Positions 15,761 through 25,476 are shown, counted from the first letter of the stretch. The stretch: 50,858 nt of DNA from Bacillota bacterium (GCA_016278515.1 JADQBR010000025.1:1-50858); one strand, 5' to 3'. Notes: generated by a model not told the origin, from the letters alone. Numbers and translations: made by a program.

Positions 15761-15778
15761 ATGTGTATTTCTTCACAT
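15761..15778. repeat. inverted repeat upstream of the sensor kinase gene
   Basis: ATGTG and CACAT are separated by eight bases, about 90 bases upstream of the kinase start. The form resembles a site for a dimeric regulator, but arms are short and the spacing is not that of a classical FNR or CRP site. The surrounding 15675-15914 has no convincing gene; one minus-strand frame of about 40 codons there lacks a start and ribosome site. Confidence 0.3.
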
Positions 15779-15908
15779 AGTAGTTCGCCATTTTATCCCA
15801 TAAACCTGTTAATTCGTCTTTGGTAATTATAGAAAATAGAATATATATGTTATTTAAGCCCCTACCACAACCTTAAGAGAAGTCCCCATACCCGTATTTC
15901 CAGAACAA

Positions 15909-15937
15909 CAAAAAAGAACTAGCTCATGGCTAGTTCT
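15909..15937 (-). terminator. mutS2 terminator
   Basis: A nine-base stem (AGAACTAGC / GCTAGTTCT, 15915-15923 and 15929-15937) directly follows the mutS2 stop and is followed on the minus strand by TTTTTTG. Strong intrinsic terminator. Confidence 0.85.
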
Positions 15938-15940
15938 GTA

Positions 15941-18307
15941 TTAACCTAATTTAACTTCTGTGGCACCGCTTCCTCCTTGCCTGCTATCCGCTAAAAAGAA
16001 CTCCTTTACTTGAGGATGACCGCCAAGTAATTCTCTTACTGCACTACGCAACGCACCGGTTCCCTTTCCATGGATTATTCTCACCTGATTAAGGCCCGCC
16101 AGTACAGCGTCATCTAAATATTTTCCCGTTTGGTCTAGTGCCTCCTCTACAGTAACACCTCGCAGGTCCAATTCCGGAGAAATTGTACTTGTCTTAGCGG
16201 AAACCAACTTACCAATTCCGGTTTTTTGGGTCTCCTGATTAATATTTTCTTTTACAGGTCTCAACTCTGCTTTTTTTACCTTGATTTTCATAATACCTGC
16301 CTGTATTAGCACTTCATCCTGACCGTCAGCCGCTTCAAGAACGTAACCTTTTTGGTTCAGTGTAGGAATAAACACTTCCATACCCGGTTTAAAACTCTGC
16401 GGTGCCTTACCAGGCAATTTTTCCTGATATTTCTTCTGTTCTTTTTCTAATATTTTTTCCTTTTCAAATAGCTTGGTTTTAGCCGTCTCTGCTGCTTCCA
16501 TATGGGACTTATCAAGCTGTTTGCTAAACTGCTGTCTCATCTCACGAATTAAATGTTCAGCCTCACGGCGAGCTTCTCTCACAAGCATCTCCGCTTCCGC
16601 AAGCGCCTTACGCAATATCTCGGCCTGTTTGTTCTCTAATTTAATGCCCTCTTCTTCTAAACGCATACGTTCTTCCGTCAGTTGATCCCGCAGACTCTCA
16701 GCTTTTTCGCGCTCATGAGTACTAATCCGTTGGTTTTCCTCTAAACTCTGAATTAGATCAGACACTTTCACCTGTTCACTGGATAGAAACTCCCTGGATC
16801 GGTTCACTATTTCTGAAGGCAGGCCTAATCTTGACGCAATCTCAAACGCATTACTACCTCCCGGAACTCCAATCATCAACCGATAAGTAGGTCTTAAAGT
16901 AGCGACATCAAATTCCACCGAAGCATTTTCTATCCCCTCTGTGCTGTAAGCATAGGCCTTCAACTCGCTGTAGTGAGTAGTGGCAATGGTAGTTGCCCCA
17001 TATCTATGCAGGTATTCTAAAACCCCCATGGCTAGAGCAGCACCTTCGGTCGGGTCGGTCCCGGCCCCCACTTCATCTAATAAAACTAATGTTTGAGAAT
17101 CTACCTGCTGAACTATATTTATAATATTGGTCATATGGGAAGAAAACGTACTGAGAGACTGCTCAATGCTTTGTTCATCACCTATATCAGCAAAAACTTT
17201 CTTAAAAATTGATACTTCTGTTCCTTCTTCCGCAGGCAAATGCAAGCCGCACTGGGCCATTAGAACTAATAATCCTACAGTTTTTAGTGTAACGGTTTTA
17301 CCCCCGGTATTTGGCCCGGTAATTAACAACGTATGAAAATCCCTACCGAGATAAACACTAATAGGAACTACATGTCCTTCAATCAGCGGATGCCGCGCAG
17401 AAATAAGACTAACGTTCCCCCTATGATTAATCGCAGGAGCCCCGGCATCCATTACCTCACTGAGTCTACCTTTAGCAAAAATCACATCCAAGCGTGCTGC
17501 TGCATCAGTGGAAGACACTAACTCCATCAAATAAGCTTTCACTTGGTCAGTCAAGCGCCGCAGAATAGCTTCTACCTCTTTCTTTTCCGCCGCTTCCTGC
17601 TGTCTCAGGTCATTATTCATTTCTACTACCGCCATGGGTTCTATGAATAGTGTCGCACCACTTGCCGATTGATCATGAACCAGTCCGGGAAATCTAGGTC
17701 TGTATTCCTGTTTGACGGGGACTACATATCTTCCGCTGCGAATAGTAACAATAGGATCCTGCAAAAGTTTTTGCGTCTCAGTAGATCGAATTATGGAGTT
17801 AAGTTTTTCTTTAACTCTAACCTGTAGGGATTTAATCTTTTGACGTAAGCTGTATAGTTTTTCTGAAGCTCTATCAGCTACCTCTCCCTCATCCGTAATA
17901 GACTTTTCTAACACTCGTTGTAATGTTGGTAAAATAGTAATTAACTGAGCGTGTTCTTTAATCTGGGGAATATCTGCCTCCACTCGCAAAAGGAATTGCT
18001 TCAGACGCTTGCTCCCCCTAAGGAATTCACTAATATCCAATAATTCCGATGATAAGAGCAGTGCACCCTTATCACTACGATGAAGACTTTGTCTAATATC
18101 TTTTATCCCGCCAAAAGGCGGTATGCCTTTAACCCGAAGCACCTGACGCGCTTCCGAAGTCTCAGCCATCCTAATAGCAACTAGTTTCTCGTCAGAGACA
18201 GGCATTATCTTTAATGCTTGTTCCTTACCAAAATTAGTAGCACAATGTCTTGATAATCTGTCTAAAACCTTATTTAATTCCAACTTCGTCAATGATTGTT
18301 TATTCAA
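15941..18307 (-). CDS. mutS2: MutS2 family ATPase/endonuclease
   Basis: A 788-residue MutS2. The N-terminal core and lever region are followed by the ATPase with Walker A 'GPNTGGKTVTLKT' (about 330-342) and 'LVLLDEVGAGTDPTEGAAL', then a long Glu/Arg/Lys coiled coil (about 510-630). The C-terminal Smr nuclease domain includes 'LDLRGVTVEEAL' and 'VRIIHGKGTGALR'. In Bacillus, MutS2 acts on collided ribosomes, and in other bacteria it suppresses recombination. It does not take part in mismatch repair. The start is a TTG preceded by an AGGGTG-type site. It lies 76 bases after the U32 gene and may share its transcript. Confidence 0.95.
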   Translation of the reverse strand: MNKQSLTKLELNKVLDRLSRHCATNFGKEQALKIMPVSDEKLVAIRMAETSEARQVLRVKGIPPFGGIKDIRQSLHRSDKGALLLSSELLDISEFLRGSKRLKQFLLRVEADIPQIKEHAQLITILPTLQRVLEKSITDEGEVADRASEKLYSLRQKIKSLQVRVKEKLNSIIRSTETQKLLQDPIVTIRSGRYVVPVKQEYRPRFPGLVHDQSASGATLFIEPMAVVEMNNDLRQQEAAEKKEVEAILRRLTDQVKAYLMELVSSTDAAARLDVIFAKGRLSEVMDAGAPAINHRGNVSLISARHPLIEGHVVPISVYLGRDFHTLLITGPNTGGKTVTLKTVGLLVLMAQCGLHLPAEEGTEVSIFKKVFADIGDEQSIEQSLSTFSSHMTNIINIVQQVDSQTLVLLDEVGAGTDPTEGAALAMGVLEYLHRYGATTIATTHYSELKAYAYSTEGIENASVEFDVATLRPTYRLMIGVPGGSNAFEIASRLGLPSEIVNRSREFLSSEQVKVSDLIQSLEENQRISTHEREKAESLRDQLTEERMRLEEEGIKLENKQAEILRKALAEAEMLVREARREAEHLIREMRQQFSKQLDKSHMEAAETAKTKLFEKEKILEKEQKKYQEKLPGKAPQSFKPGMEVFIPTLNQKGYVLEAADGQDEVLIQAGIMKIKVKKAELRPVKENINQETQKTGIGKLVSAKTSTISPELDLRGVTVEEALDQTGKYLDDAVLAGLNQVRIIHGKGTGALRSAVRELLGGHPQVKEFFLADSRQGGSGATEVKLG

Positions 18308-18383
18308 ACCTTTTCACCCTTAATAACCCCAAAATCTTATGTCCTTGGTTTACCAGAACAGCTCTTAAATACCGCTCGTTACA

Positions 18384-20891
18384 TTATAGCACACCCCTAT
18401 AATAATGTCCTTTTGTATAACCCTGGGTGCTTATTCCTTCAAGCAGAGCTTTCGCATGTTCAACACTCAGCTTGCCATCCATCACTTTTCTGTAACTGTC
18501 TACAATTCTTGCTACTTGATTCTCGTCCTTTTCTTTTACTAATATGCGCAACCATTTAACATCCATAGCCTTAAATTTGTCAAGGTCATCAATCAGACAC
18601 AACTCTTTTGCGTTAAAAATATGCATTCTGCAGTACTCGTCAGTTTCTACAGGAAAGATCATGTTAATCCTGTCCTTTAACCCAACTGCTTGTTTCTTAC
18701 ACGACCTGCTGCAGGCACGACTTTCAGTCCTCCCCCCTGTTAAGGCACCCTGCAGACAGTGCTCCGAAAGCATCAAAGGAATCCGCCCATGAGCAATGCA
18801 CTCACTATTTGAATGTAATTTAAGCTCAGCTATTTGTTCGAAAGTTAATTCTGGAGAAAGAGTCACATGATCTGCACCCCAGTTAATCAACTGCTTGATT
18901 GCCAGACTATTAAACGCGTTCAGAGTATAATCTACAGCCATCTTTATGTCCGGAGTTAATTCTTTGATTAAGCCAATGCTGCCTATATTACCTGCTAAGA
19001 TTCCATCCGGCTTCCATTCTTTTACCACTGATAAATAGTCTCTGACTTGTTTTTTTTGCCTTTCCAACCAGATTCGCGGCAGCGCAATGAAAACTGAGCA
19101 GTCCGCTTCCCTTGCCATTGTAGTAATTCTCTGCTGTGATTGAAGTGTGAATTCCGCATGCCTGTTATAACGCTCTCCACCAATAATTATCCTGTCGGCA
19201 CCGGCATTCAATGCAGCTTTCGCAGCAGCAAATGAACCAACTTGCACAGCCAATCCCGGTTTCAACTTAGTTGGCTGTTTTATTGACTTTTCAAATTCCT
19301 GATAGAATGTTTCAAGCCTGCCATTAAAAATTACTTCTTGGACACGGGTATTGGCCGATTTTTTTTGTCTTTCAGCCATCAATCGTTCAACCACTTGACG
19401 CCTCAGTTCGTTAATCTCACTTATAGGGTACATAACCCCTTGTTCCATTTCCGTCGACAATTCGTCCAGAACATATGGAGTATTTCCCAGCCGCACCAGT
19501 TGCTTTTCCAGCACTTCTTTTGTTATGGGTCTTGACCTAGCAGTTTCACCAATAAATGTGCCAAACACTGTTGCTTGGCCACCGTGTCCCGTAACAGCAG
19601 TCAACCTTAATGGTTTACCTATTGCCCCAGTCACTTTAAATGAAATACCGGTCACTCGTTCTTCCTTGGGAGAAGTGTAGGACTTTTTTGCCTGTTCCAT
19701 CAACTGGGCGTCAGATGTCTTAAACACCCTGTCCCCACGCCTTACTTTAGGTAATTCTAATAGAACCAGTTCACCAGGTGCCCCAGTCTGAATCTTCTTT
19801 CCTTCCCGTATTATCTCACCGATTCTTGTGCCTAATCTCCCACTGGAGACCCAGATTTCGACTCCGTCACCTACTGATAAAGGTATTTCCAGCTTCACCA
19901 AAGCTCTCTTTCCCTTTATCTCTTTAATTCTACCGAGAAATAGACCGCGATTATTCGGCCTGGAGTAACTCATTAAATCGCTGCCAGGATTTTTCTCTAG
20001 ATGGCCTGTAGTAAAATCTCTATTAAATGCCTGTGCCAGCTGCCTTTCTTCTTCTTCTGAAATATAAAATTCGTTCTGAGATTCTTTCATTGCCCGGTCC
20101 AGTGCGGCTCGATAGTTTTTTACTACCACGGCAACATATTCCGGGCGTTTCATCCGCCCTTCCAACTTAAAAGCAGCAATCCCCGCGTCCACTAATTGAG
20201 GAAGCAGTTCTATAGATTTAAGATCTTTAGGACTAAGCAGATGTTCTCCATCAACATCGACTTGAATTAATTCACCGTCCTCGTTCACCAGTTGATATTT
20301 CATTCTGCATGGCTGCGCGCATCTTCCTCTGTTTCCACTTCGGCCGCCAATCATACTGCTCATGAGACACTGTCCCGAATAACTAATACACAATGCACCG
20401 TGAATAAAAGTTTCTATTTCCACGTTTGTCTCTGCAATAATCTCTTTAGTTTCTTTTATAGAGACTTCTCTAGCCAGAACTGCCCTGTCTATACCTGACT
20501 GCTTCGCCAATGCTACACCGGATGAATTGTGCAGCGTCATTTGAGTACTAGCATGCAGCTCAAGTTCAGGCAGTACTTCATTACTTAATAACAGTAAGCC
20601 CAGGTCCTGAATTATTACGGCATCAATACCGATATTATAAAGCCAGTGCATGTATTTTAGCGCGTCCTCAATTTCAACATCATTTAATAATGTATTAACT
20701 GTAATGTAAATCTTTACGCCTCTTGCATGAGCAAATTTTACAGCTTCTTCCATCTCTTCTCTTTCAAAGTTTGCTGCATAAGCCCTAGCGCTAAACTCTT
20801 TTCCACCCATGTAAACTGCATCTGCTCCGTTCTCTACTGCTGCTTTTAACGCTTCAAGCGATCCGGCCGGTGCCAATAACTCAGGTTGCAT
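18384..20891 (-). CDS. U32 family peptidase with DUF3656, duplicated barrel
   Basis: This 835-residue protein begins with the U32 signature 'ELLAPAGSLEALKAAVENGADAVYMG' (split over residues 4-30), and around 160-200 contains 'FIHGALCISYSGQC' and 'RGRCAQPCRM', the cysteine cluster of the family. A middle region fits DUF3656. A second, weaker barrel starts near residue 565 ('GLAVQVGSFAAAKAALNAGADRIIIGG') and has its own Cys motif ('SRACSRSCKKQ'). E. coli RlhA, a relative, is needed for 5-hydroxycytidine in 23S rRNA, so an RNA-modification role is at least as likely as proteolysis. The long two-barrel form is common in Clostridia. A GGAAGG site precedes the ATG. Confidence 0.88.
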   Translation of the reverse strand: MQPELLAPAGSLEALKAAVENGADAVYMGGKEFSARAYAANFEREEMEEAVKFAHARGVKIYITVNTLLNDVEIEDALKYMHWLYNIGIDAVIIQDLGLLLLSNEVLPELELHASTQMTLHNSSGVALAKQSGIDRAVLAREVSIKETKEIIAETNVEIETFIHGALCISYSGQCLMSSMIGGRSGNRGRCAQPCRMKYQLVNEDGELIQVDVDGEHLLSPKDLKSIELLPQLVDAGIAAFKLEGRMKRPEYVAVVVKNYRAALDRAMKESQNEFYISEEEERQLAQAFNRDFTTGHLEKNPGSDLMSYSRPNNRGLFLGRIKEIKGKRALVKLEIPLSVGDGVEIWVSSGRLGTRIGEIIREGKKIQTGAPGELVLLELPKVRRGDRVFKTSDAQLMEQAKKSYTSPKEERVTGISFKVTGAIGKPLRLTAVTGHGGQATVFGTFIGETARSRPITKEVLEKQLVRLGNTPYVLDELSTEMEQGVMYPISEINELRRQVVERLMAERQKKSANTRVQEVIFNGRLETFYQEFEKSIKQPTKLKPGLAVQVGSFAAAKAALNAGADRIIIGGERYNRHAEFTLQSQQRITTMAREADCSVFIALPRIWLERQKKQVRDYLSVVKEWKPDGILAGNIGSIGLIKELTPDIKMAVDYTLNAFNSLAIKQLINWGADHVTLSPELTFEQIAELKLHSNSECIAHGRIPLMLSEHCLQGALTGGRTESRACSRSCKKQAVGLKDRINMIFPVETDEYCRMHIFNAKELCLIDDLDKFKAMDVKWLRILVKEKDENQVARIVDSYRKVMDGKLSVEHAKALLEGISTQGYTKGHYYRGVL

Positions 20892-20919
20892 CCATTAACC
20901 TTCCTTTCCAGTTACGACT

Positions 20920-20954
20920 GATATCTATGAAAATGACGTGCCATAAGGCACGTC
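20920..20954 (-). terminator. terminator after the NIF3-family gene
   Basis: An eight-base stem GACGTGCC / GGCACGTC (20935-20942 and 20947-20954) with an ATAA loop lies 37 bases after the NIF3 stop, followed on the minus strand by ATTTTC. Moderate intrinsic terminator. Confidence 0.65.
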
Positions 20955-20990
20955 CTAAATATACTGCCTAACCTTCAACCATTTAAACCA

Positions 20991-21944
20991 CTAATTTCTT
21001 TCTACTCTTGTTAGTCCTGAACATGGTATTATTTCTACACCTTGAGTGGTGAATCTGCCCAACAGTAAGTTCATTCCCAAAGAATCGCTAGCAATATGAC
21101 CTGCAATAACTACGTTAATATGGTTCTTTTCCGCCTCTTTACGGTGCTTTTCACCGATGTGCATGGTAACGATAGTACCCACGCCGGCCTGGGCTAACTT
21201 TTCATAAGCATCTTCGGAGCCGCCGGTTCCACCAGTCATATCTACAAAAACCTTACCTGCCCGCTTATCCTTACTTCCGACAACTACAGCAGGCCCTGAT
21301 TTATCCTTAACAGCCTGTTTATACTCAGGTATTTCCTTGATGATAGAAACAACATCTCCAACTGTCTCCGGATTACGTTCATTAAATAAATCATCTAAAA
21401 ATTTGGTTACCAGGTTGTCCGCTGGGGTGTGAATACAGGCCATGGGGATATCAAGGGTCTTCGCTGTGTCGATTGCACGATTATGGTTTAACGGCATCAA
21501 CCCGCGTTGAACTTCACTAATTCTACTACTTAGGATTCCTTCAGCAACATTGATAGGCACACCTAATAAATTGAGAATGTCTTCCTGTAAATGCATCACA
21601 TCATACAAAGCAGCCAATGCCTTTCCTTCCGGATGATGGGCTAAAACTAAGTCAATCTTTTTCCCTTTTTCTTTTAAGCGATCTGCTAAAAGAACTTCTC
21701 CAACTTCCATATCTATGCCACATAAAATAGTCTTTATTTCTCTTTCTCCATCACCGTATAAAATTCGGGTATCACTGTAGGGATTGGTCAGCGTTTCAAC
21801 ATCGAACTCCTCTTTTTCGTCATCTTTTAGTTTCTGATACTTCTCTTCCTGTTTAGCCAGTAATTTCTTAATAGCTTCTTCGCTTCTAAAATCTGCTTTA
21901 ATCCCAATCTCAACGGCTTGCTGATAAATCTCCTTTAATTTCAT
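20991..21944 (-). CDS. NIF3 family protein
   Basis: About 317 residues of the NIF3/YqfO-like family of dinuclear-metal proteins whose substrate is not settled. Family features include 'VLAHHPEGK' and 'PMACIHTPADN' early on, the 'VVGSKDKRAGKVFVDMTGGTGGS' region (split over 220-245), and 'VTMHIGEKHRKEAEKNHINVVIAGHIASDS' with metal-binding histidines near the C-terminus. I chose the ATG at 21944, ten bases after AGGAGG; another ATG three codons earlier is only one base from that site. It overlaps the upstream metalloenzyme gene by 35 bases, so the two are probably coupled. Confidence 0.85.
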   Translation of the reverse strand: MKLKEIYQQAVEIGIKADFRSEEAIKKLLAKQEEKYQKLKDDEKEEFDVETLTNPYSDTRILYGDGEREIKTILCGIDMEVGEVLLADRLKEKGKKIDLVLAHHPEGKALAALYDVMHLQEDILNLLGVPINVAEGILSSRISEVQRGLMPLNHNRAIDTAKTLDIPMACIHTPADNLVTKFLDDLFNERNPETVGDVVSIIKEIPEYKQAVKDKSGPAVVVGSKDKRAGKVFVDMTGGTGGSEDAYEKLAQAGVGTIVTMHIGEKHRKEAEKNHINVVIAGHIASDSLGMNLLLGRFTTQGVEIIPCSGLTRVERN

Positions 21945-22842
21945 GAAAATCATTCCTCCTATGCATTTCTTCTATTAGTGGCGTTATTTCACAAATGTTT
22001 GAAACATCTCTCAACGCCCGATGTCCATAGCCTATGCCCACTAACGGGACTAAATTGGAAGTATGTCTGCTATGACTCAAATCTTCCATATTTCCATGAT
22101 CACTGATTATTATAACCAAATCTTCAGCCAAATTTATATTAGTCAGAAGACCTCCAAGAAATTCGTCCAATAAAGTCCATATTTCAAGTGCTTTTATAAA
22201 ATCACGTTTATGACCGACAATATCGCTCTGAAAGAATTCGAAAACTGTAAGGTCAAATTGCTTGCTAATCTGCCCCAAATTCTTTCCGGCAGATACAGGC
22301 GGTACTAATGGCACATCTTCACCCATCCTTTGCAGTGCTTTATTGGTAATATCCTGATAAACCGCAGTTCCCATTTTAAGATCATCAACTGTACATAAAC
22401 ATAAACCTGCACTAATGGCCGCAAACGTTGATACAGAAACGTAGCTATGATTACTCGAAAAAAAGCTGGGGCGGTAGGCATTTGCAAAAATCACCGACTT
22501 TCCAAGTGCTTTTAATCGCCTATAAATATTATGTTCGATTATAATGCTTTTTAATTGTGAGTTAGGCAAACCGTGCAGATGATATCCTAGTCTTTTTTGA
22601 GCATTAATCCCCGTCCATATTGCGGTCTGCCCAGTTGCACTCTGGGGAATTCCTTCTACCCCCAGTTTTGCATCCACAGCCTTGGCAGTAACTGCATTGG
22701 AAAATAACGGCATGCTGCTGGCGTAAAAATGATGCCCTTCTAATAAATTGTCTAAACAAGGGGTAGCCGCAAAAAAATAGGGATTGGTGGTTACCGGCTC
22801 ACTCAGACCAAACCCATCAATGAATATTAATATAATTCCCAT
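21910..22842 (-). CDS. alkaline phosphatase superfamily metalloenzyme, iPGM-like
   Basis: The 310 residues start with 'IILIFIDGFGLSEP', which contains the first metal-binding Asp. They continue with 'PQSATGQTAIWTG', where Ser/Thr would be the nucleophile, and end with 'SDHGNMEDLSHSRHT' and 'VPLVGIG'. These are the motifs of cofactor-independent phosphoglycerate mutase and phosphopentomutase. The protein is far shorter than either (about 510 and 390 residues), so its substrate is unknown. AAGGGG lies eight bases before the ATG. It overlaps the glycosylase gene upstream by 26 bases and the NIF3 gene downstream by 35. Confidence 0.8.
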   Translation of the reverse strand: MGIILIFIDGFGLSEPVTTNPYFFAATPCLDNLLEGHHFYASSMPLFSNAVTAKAVDAKLGVEGIPQSATGQTAIWTGINAQKRLGYHLHGLPNSQLKSIIIEHNIYRRLKALGKSVIFANAYRPSFFSSNHSYVSVSTFAAISAGLCLCTVDDLKMGTAVYQDITNKALQRMGEDVPLVPPVSAGKNLGQISKQFDLTVFEFFQSDIVGHKRDFIKALEIWTLLDEFLGGLLTNINLAEDLVIIISDHGNMEDLSHSRHTSNLVPLVGIGYGHRALRDVSNICEITPLIEEMHRRNDFHEIKGDLSASR

Positions 22843-23434
22843 GGCGTATCCCCTTATAAGTAGATATGTATCTATTGTTTGCTATGTAGAAACGTAGTGG
22901 TAAATCTGCATCTCTAGTAATACCTATCCTCGTAGTTGCTACAATTTCCGAGGATAGCCCATTATCCTCTGTCACTAATAATGATGTTCCCAACATGCTC
23001 GCACCATCTAGGCTTAGATCAAAGCCCATAGCCTGGGCAAGTTTCCCTGGACCGCTGCACAATTCTACCAGTTTTTCTTTATGTCGACGTTGTTTCATGA
23101 TTTGAATGCCTTGTCTAGGTTCCAAAGCCCTAATAAGTACCGCAGACGGAACAGTCTTCTTATCAGTTGTTATGTTAAAGCAGTAATGGACCCCATAGAT
23201 CAAGTAGACATAAGCCCTGCCGGCAGACCCAAACATAGTAGCATTACGTTTTGTTTTTCCCCGTGTCGAATGACTGGCCGCATCGCCTGGCCCTAGATAA
23301 GCCTCAGTTTCTACAATGATCCCCGAGGTAGTACCTTGGGGCGAATTAAAAATAAGCTCTCTGCCTAATAATTCCTTTGCGACAACAACCACAGGGCGTT
23401 CATAAAAATCACCGGACAATTTATTAGCTGCCAA
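22817..23434 (-). CDS. DNA-3-methyladenine glycosylase (AAG/MPG family)
   Basis: About 205 residues of the Pur_DNA_glyco family, which removes alkylated purines from DNA. Motifs include 'VAKELLGREL', 'IVETEAYLGPGDAASHSTRGKTKRN' (split across 39-64, containing the catalytic Glu), 'SAGRAYVYLIYGVHYCFNI' and 'LCSGPGKLAQAMG'. I favour a TTG start at 23434, which follows AAGGGGTGG at proper distance. An ATG at 23458 would add eight residues but has only a poor site. It is the first gene of an overlapping trio with the metalloenzyme and NIF3 genes. The 120 bases to polX show no terminator that I can see. Confidence 0.9.
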   Translation of the reverse strand: MAANKLSGDFYERPVVVVAKELLGRELIFNSPQGTTSGIIVETEAYLGPGDAASHSTRGKTKRNATMFGSAGRAYVYLIYGVHYCFNITTDKKTVPSAVLIRALEPRQGIQIMKQRRHKEKLVELCSGPGKLAQAMGFDLSLDGASMLGTSLLVTEDNGLSSEIVATTRIGITRDADLPLRFYIANNRYISTYKGIRHGNYINIH

Positions 23435-23554
23435 GTCGCCACCCCTTAATTCCCACATTAGTTATTCCATATTTCCGGAAAGAATCCTCTTGCAGCTGGC
23501 CAAAAAATCCCCTATTTGTCTTGTCTGGAATTATAAAACTGATTATATTTACTG

Positions 23555-25285
23555 TCACTTAAGCCATTTAATTATTCTATCCAATGGCCAAGTATTAATA
23601 ATATCATTTGCCACCAGCCAACCCCGGCGGGCAGTTATTATGCCATAAAGCATTTCAGGCAGCCGGATAATATCATGGGCATCAGTATTAATTGCTATGG
23701 GAATGCCTCTTTCTTTTGCCTGAAAAACGTGTTCATCCCTTAAATCCAATCTATCAGGGGATGAATTTATTTCCAGAGCCTTCCCGTAATCACAAGCTGC
23801 CTGCATAACCTTTACAATATCTACTTCATACCCTGGCCTCCTACCGATCAGTCTGCCCGTCGGGTGGGCAAAGAAATGCACCCAAGGGTTAGAAATTGCC
23901 TTAATAATGCGTTGGGTCATGACCTTTTTATCCATCCGGAAATTACTATGAATTGAAGCTATTACCAAGTCTAACTCTTTCAGTATATTATCGGGATAAT
24001 CTAAGGTTCCATCGGCTAAAATATCCGCTTCAACTCCAGTAAACACTCTAAATGGTGCCAATTCTTCATTGAGAGCAGCAATCTCTTTGTGCTGTTTTCG
24101 TAATATTTCTATACTCAATCCCCCAGCAATTTTTAATGACCGGGAATGGTCCGTTATAGCAATGTACTGATAGCCCAGTTCCCTTGCCGCCAATGCAACC
24201 TCTTTAATTGTATTTACTCCATCACTCCAATCAGTATGCAAATGCAGGTCACCTTTAATATCAGAGAGCTGCACCAATTCTGGGATTAAATTTTCCTGAG
24301 CTGCCTCCACCTCACCCTGGTCTTCCCTTAATTCAGGTGGTACATACTGGAGTCCTAATGTCTTGTAGATATCTTGTTCACTCTTAACCATCAATCTGTC
24401 CTCGCCGTGAAGGATGCCATACTCATTAATCTTAATATCCTTTTCTTTCGCCAATTGCCGCAGGCGCACGTTATGCTCCTTAGACCCGGTAAAATGATGC
24501 AAAGTAGTAATGAACTGATCTTTTGTCACCAAACGCAAATCCACCTGTGAGCCTAACCAAGTACGCACGCTCACTTTGGTTTCACCTTCAGCCAACACTT
24601 CTTTTACCTGGGGATATTTTGTAAACGTTTCTCCCACTTTTTTCGGATAGTCAGTAGCTAATACCAAATCTATATCCCCAACTTCATCCTTCCCTCTTCG
24701 CACACTTCCGGCGACGTCTACTGAAATTACCTCAGGCATTGAATTTAGGAAGGTGGCTATTTCTTCCGCTAGCGGTTTTGCCACCCCCAAAGGAGTCGCC
24801 CCACTCCCTCTTCGCAATAATTCTATACCCCGAATAATTGCTATTTCAGTTTTTGCTCCCATACCGGGCAAATTTCTAATTCTGCGTTTCTTAGCTAATT
24901 GGGCCAAATCATCTAGAGTTTCTGGCTGAAAATTGTCATAAATCGCACGAGCTGATTTGATCCCTATAGCTGGAATACGCACCATCTCTATTAGTATTTC
25001 TGGTGTTTCTTCTTTTAAATTAGCATAGTAAACACTGCTGCCTGTTTCCAGAAGCTCTGCAACCTTAGCCGAGATATTCTTCCCAATCCCGGGTATTTCC
25101 TTAAGTCTATTCTCCTGATACACTTTTAAAATGTCTTCGGGCAGCTTCTGGATTGTCCGGCTGGCTTTACGATAAGCCCTTATTTTAAAAACGCTTTCCT
25201 GCTTTATCTCTAGTAAAGCTGCTATGTCCGCTAACACCCAAGCGACCTCCAAATTCGTCACAATTGTCAATCCTTTCTTTTCCAA
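23555..25285 (-). CDS. polX: PolX family DNA polymerase with PHP domain
   Basis: The 576-residue protein is a bacterial family X DNA polymerase for base-excision-type gap filling. An N-terminal helix-hairpin-helix region ('LKEIPGIGKNISAKVAELLETG', split at 43-65) precedes the nucleotidyltransferase site with paired aspartates ('VGDIDLVLATD'). The C-terminal PHP phosphoesterase domain opens with 'DLHLHTDWSDG' and includes 'YIAITDHS', 'ADILADG' and 'NTDAHD'. The PHP domain supplies 3'-5' exonuclease or phosphatase activity in characterised relatives. It stands between the glycosylase and zapA, with terminator-like hairpins upstream. Confidence 0.95.
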   Translation of the reverse strand: MEKKGLTIVTNLEVAWVLADIAALLEIKQESVFKIRAYRKASRTIQKLPEDILKVYQENRLKEIPGIGKNISAKVAELLETGSSVYYANLKEETPEILIEMVRIPAIGIKSARAIYDNFQPETLDDLAQLAKKRRIRNLPGMGAKTEIAIIRGIELLRRGSGATPLGVAKPLAEEIATFLNSMPEVISVDVAGSVRRGKDEVGDIDLVLATDYPKKVGETFTKYPQVKEVLAEGETKVSVRTWLGSQVDLRLVTKDQFITTLHHFTGSKEHNVRLRQLAKEKDIKINEYGILHGEDRLMVKSEQDIYKTLGLQYVPPELREDQGEVEAAQENLIPELVQLSDIKGDLHLHTDWSDGVNTIKEVALAARELGYQYIAITDHSRSLKIAGGLSIEILRKQHKEIAALNEELAPFRVFTGVEADILADGTLDYPDNILKELDLVIASIHSNFRMDKKVMTQRIIKAISNPWVHFFAHPTGRLIGRRPGYEVDIVKVMQAACDYGKALEINSSPDRLDLRDEHVFQAKERGIPIAINTDAHDIIRLPEMLYGIITARRGWLVANDIINTWPLDRIIKWLK

Positions 25286-25358
25286 CCCTGATCATTTCGT
25301 TTCCGTTATAGTATTTAATTTGTCTCATTACTAAAAGAACTATCCTCTAGAAAAGATT

Positions 25359-25382
25359 AAGAAAACTTGGCTTACGCCAAGT
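25359..25382 (-). terminator. hairpin/terminator between zapA and polX
   Basis: The perfect seven-base stem ACTTGGC / GCCAAGT (25365-25371 and 25376-25382) with a four-base loop is followed on the minus strand by TTTCTTAATCTTTT. It looks like a second intrinsic terminator, about 85 bases beyond the zapA terminator. Confidence 0.6.
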
Positions 25383-25449
25383 CTTTAGACGACGGCGAAG
25401 CCTTAGTTGCATTTATGCTAATCAGAAAGTTATACTTTCTGATAGTGCT

Positions 25450-25476
25450 AAGAAAAATAGGCGCTTTAAAGCGCCT
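25450..25476 (-). terminator. zapA terminator
   Basis: The 18-base palindrome AGGCGCTTTAAAGCGCCT (25459-25476) begins just after the zapA stop and is followed on the minus strand by ATTTTTCTT. Confidence 0.8.

Noticed and set aside
15781-15860. Small minus-strand frame of about 40 codons between mutS2 and the sensor kinase
   Set aside because: Its downstream part reads protein-like, but there is no acceptable start codon or ribosome site and I recognise no family.
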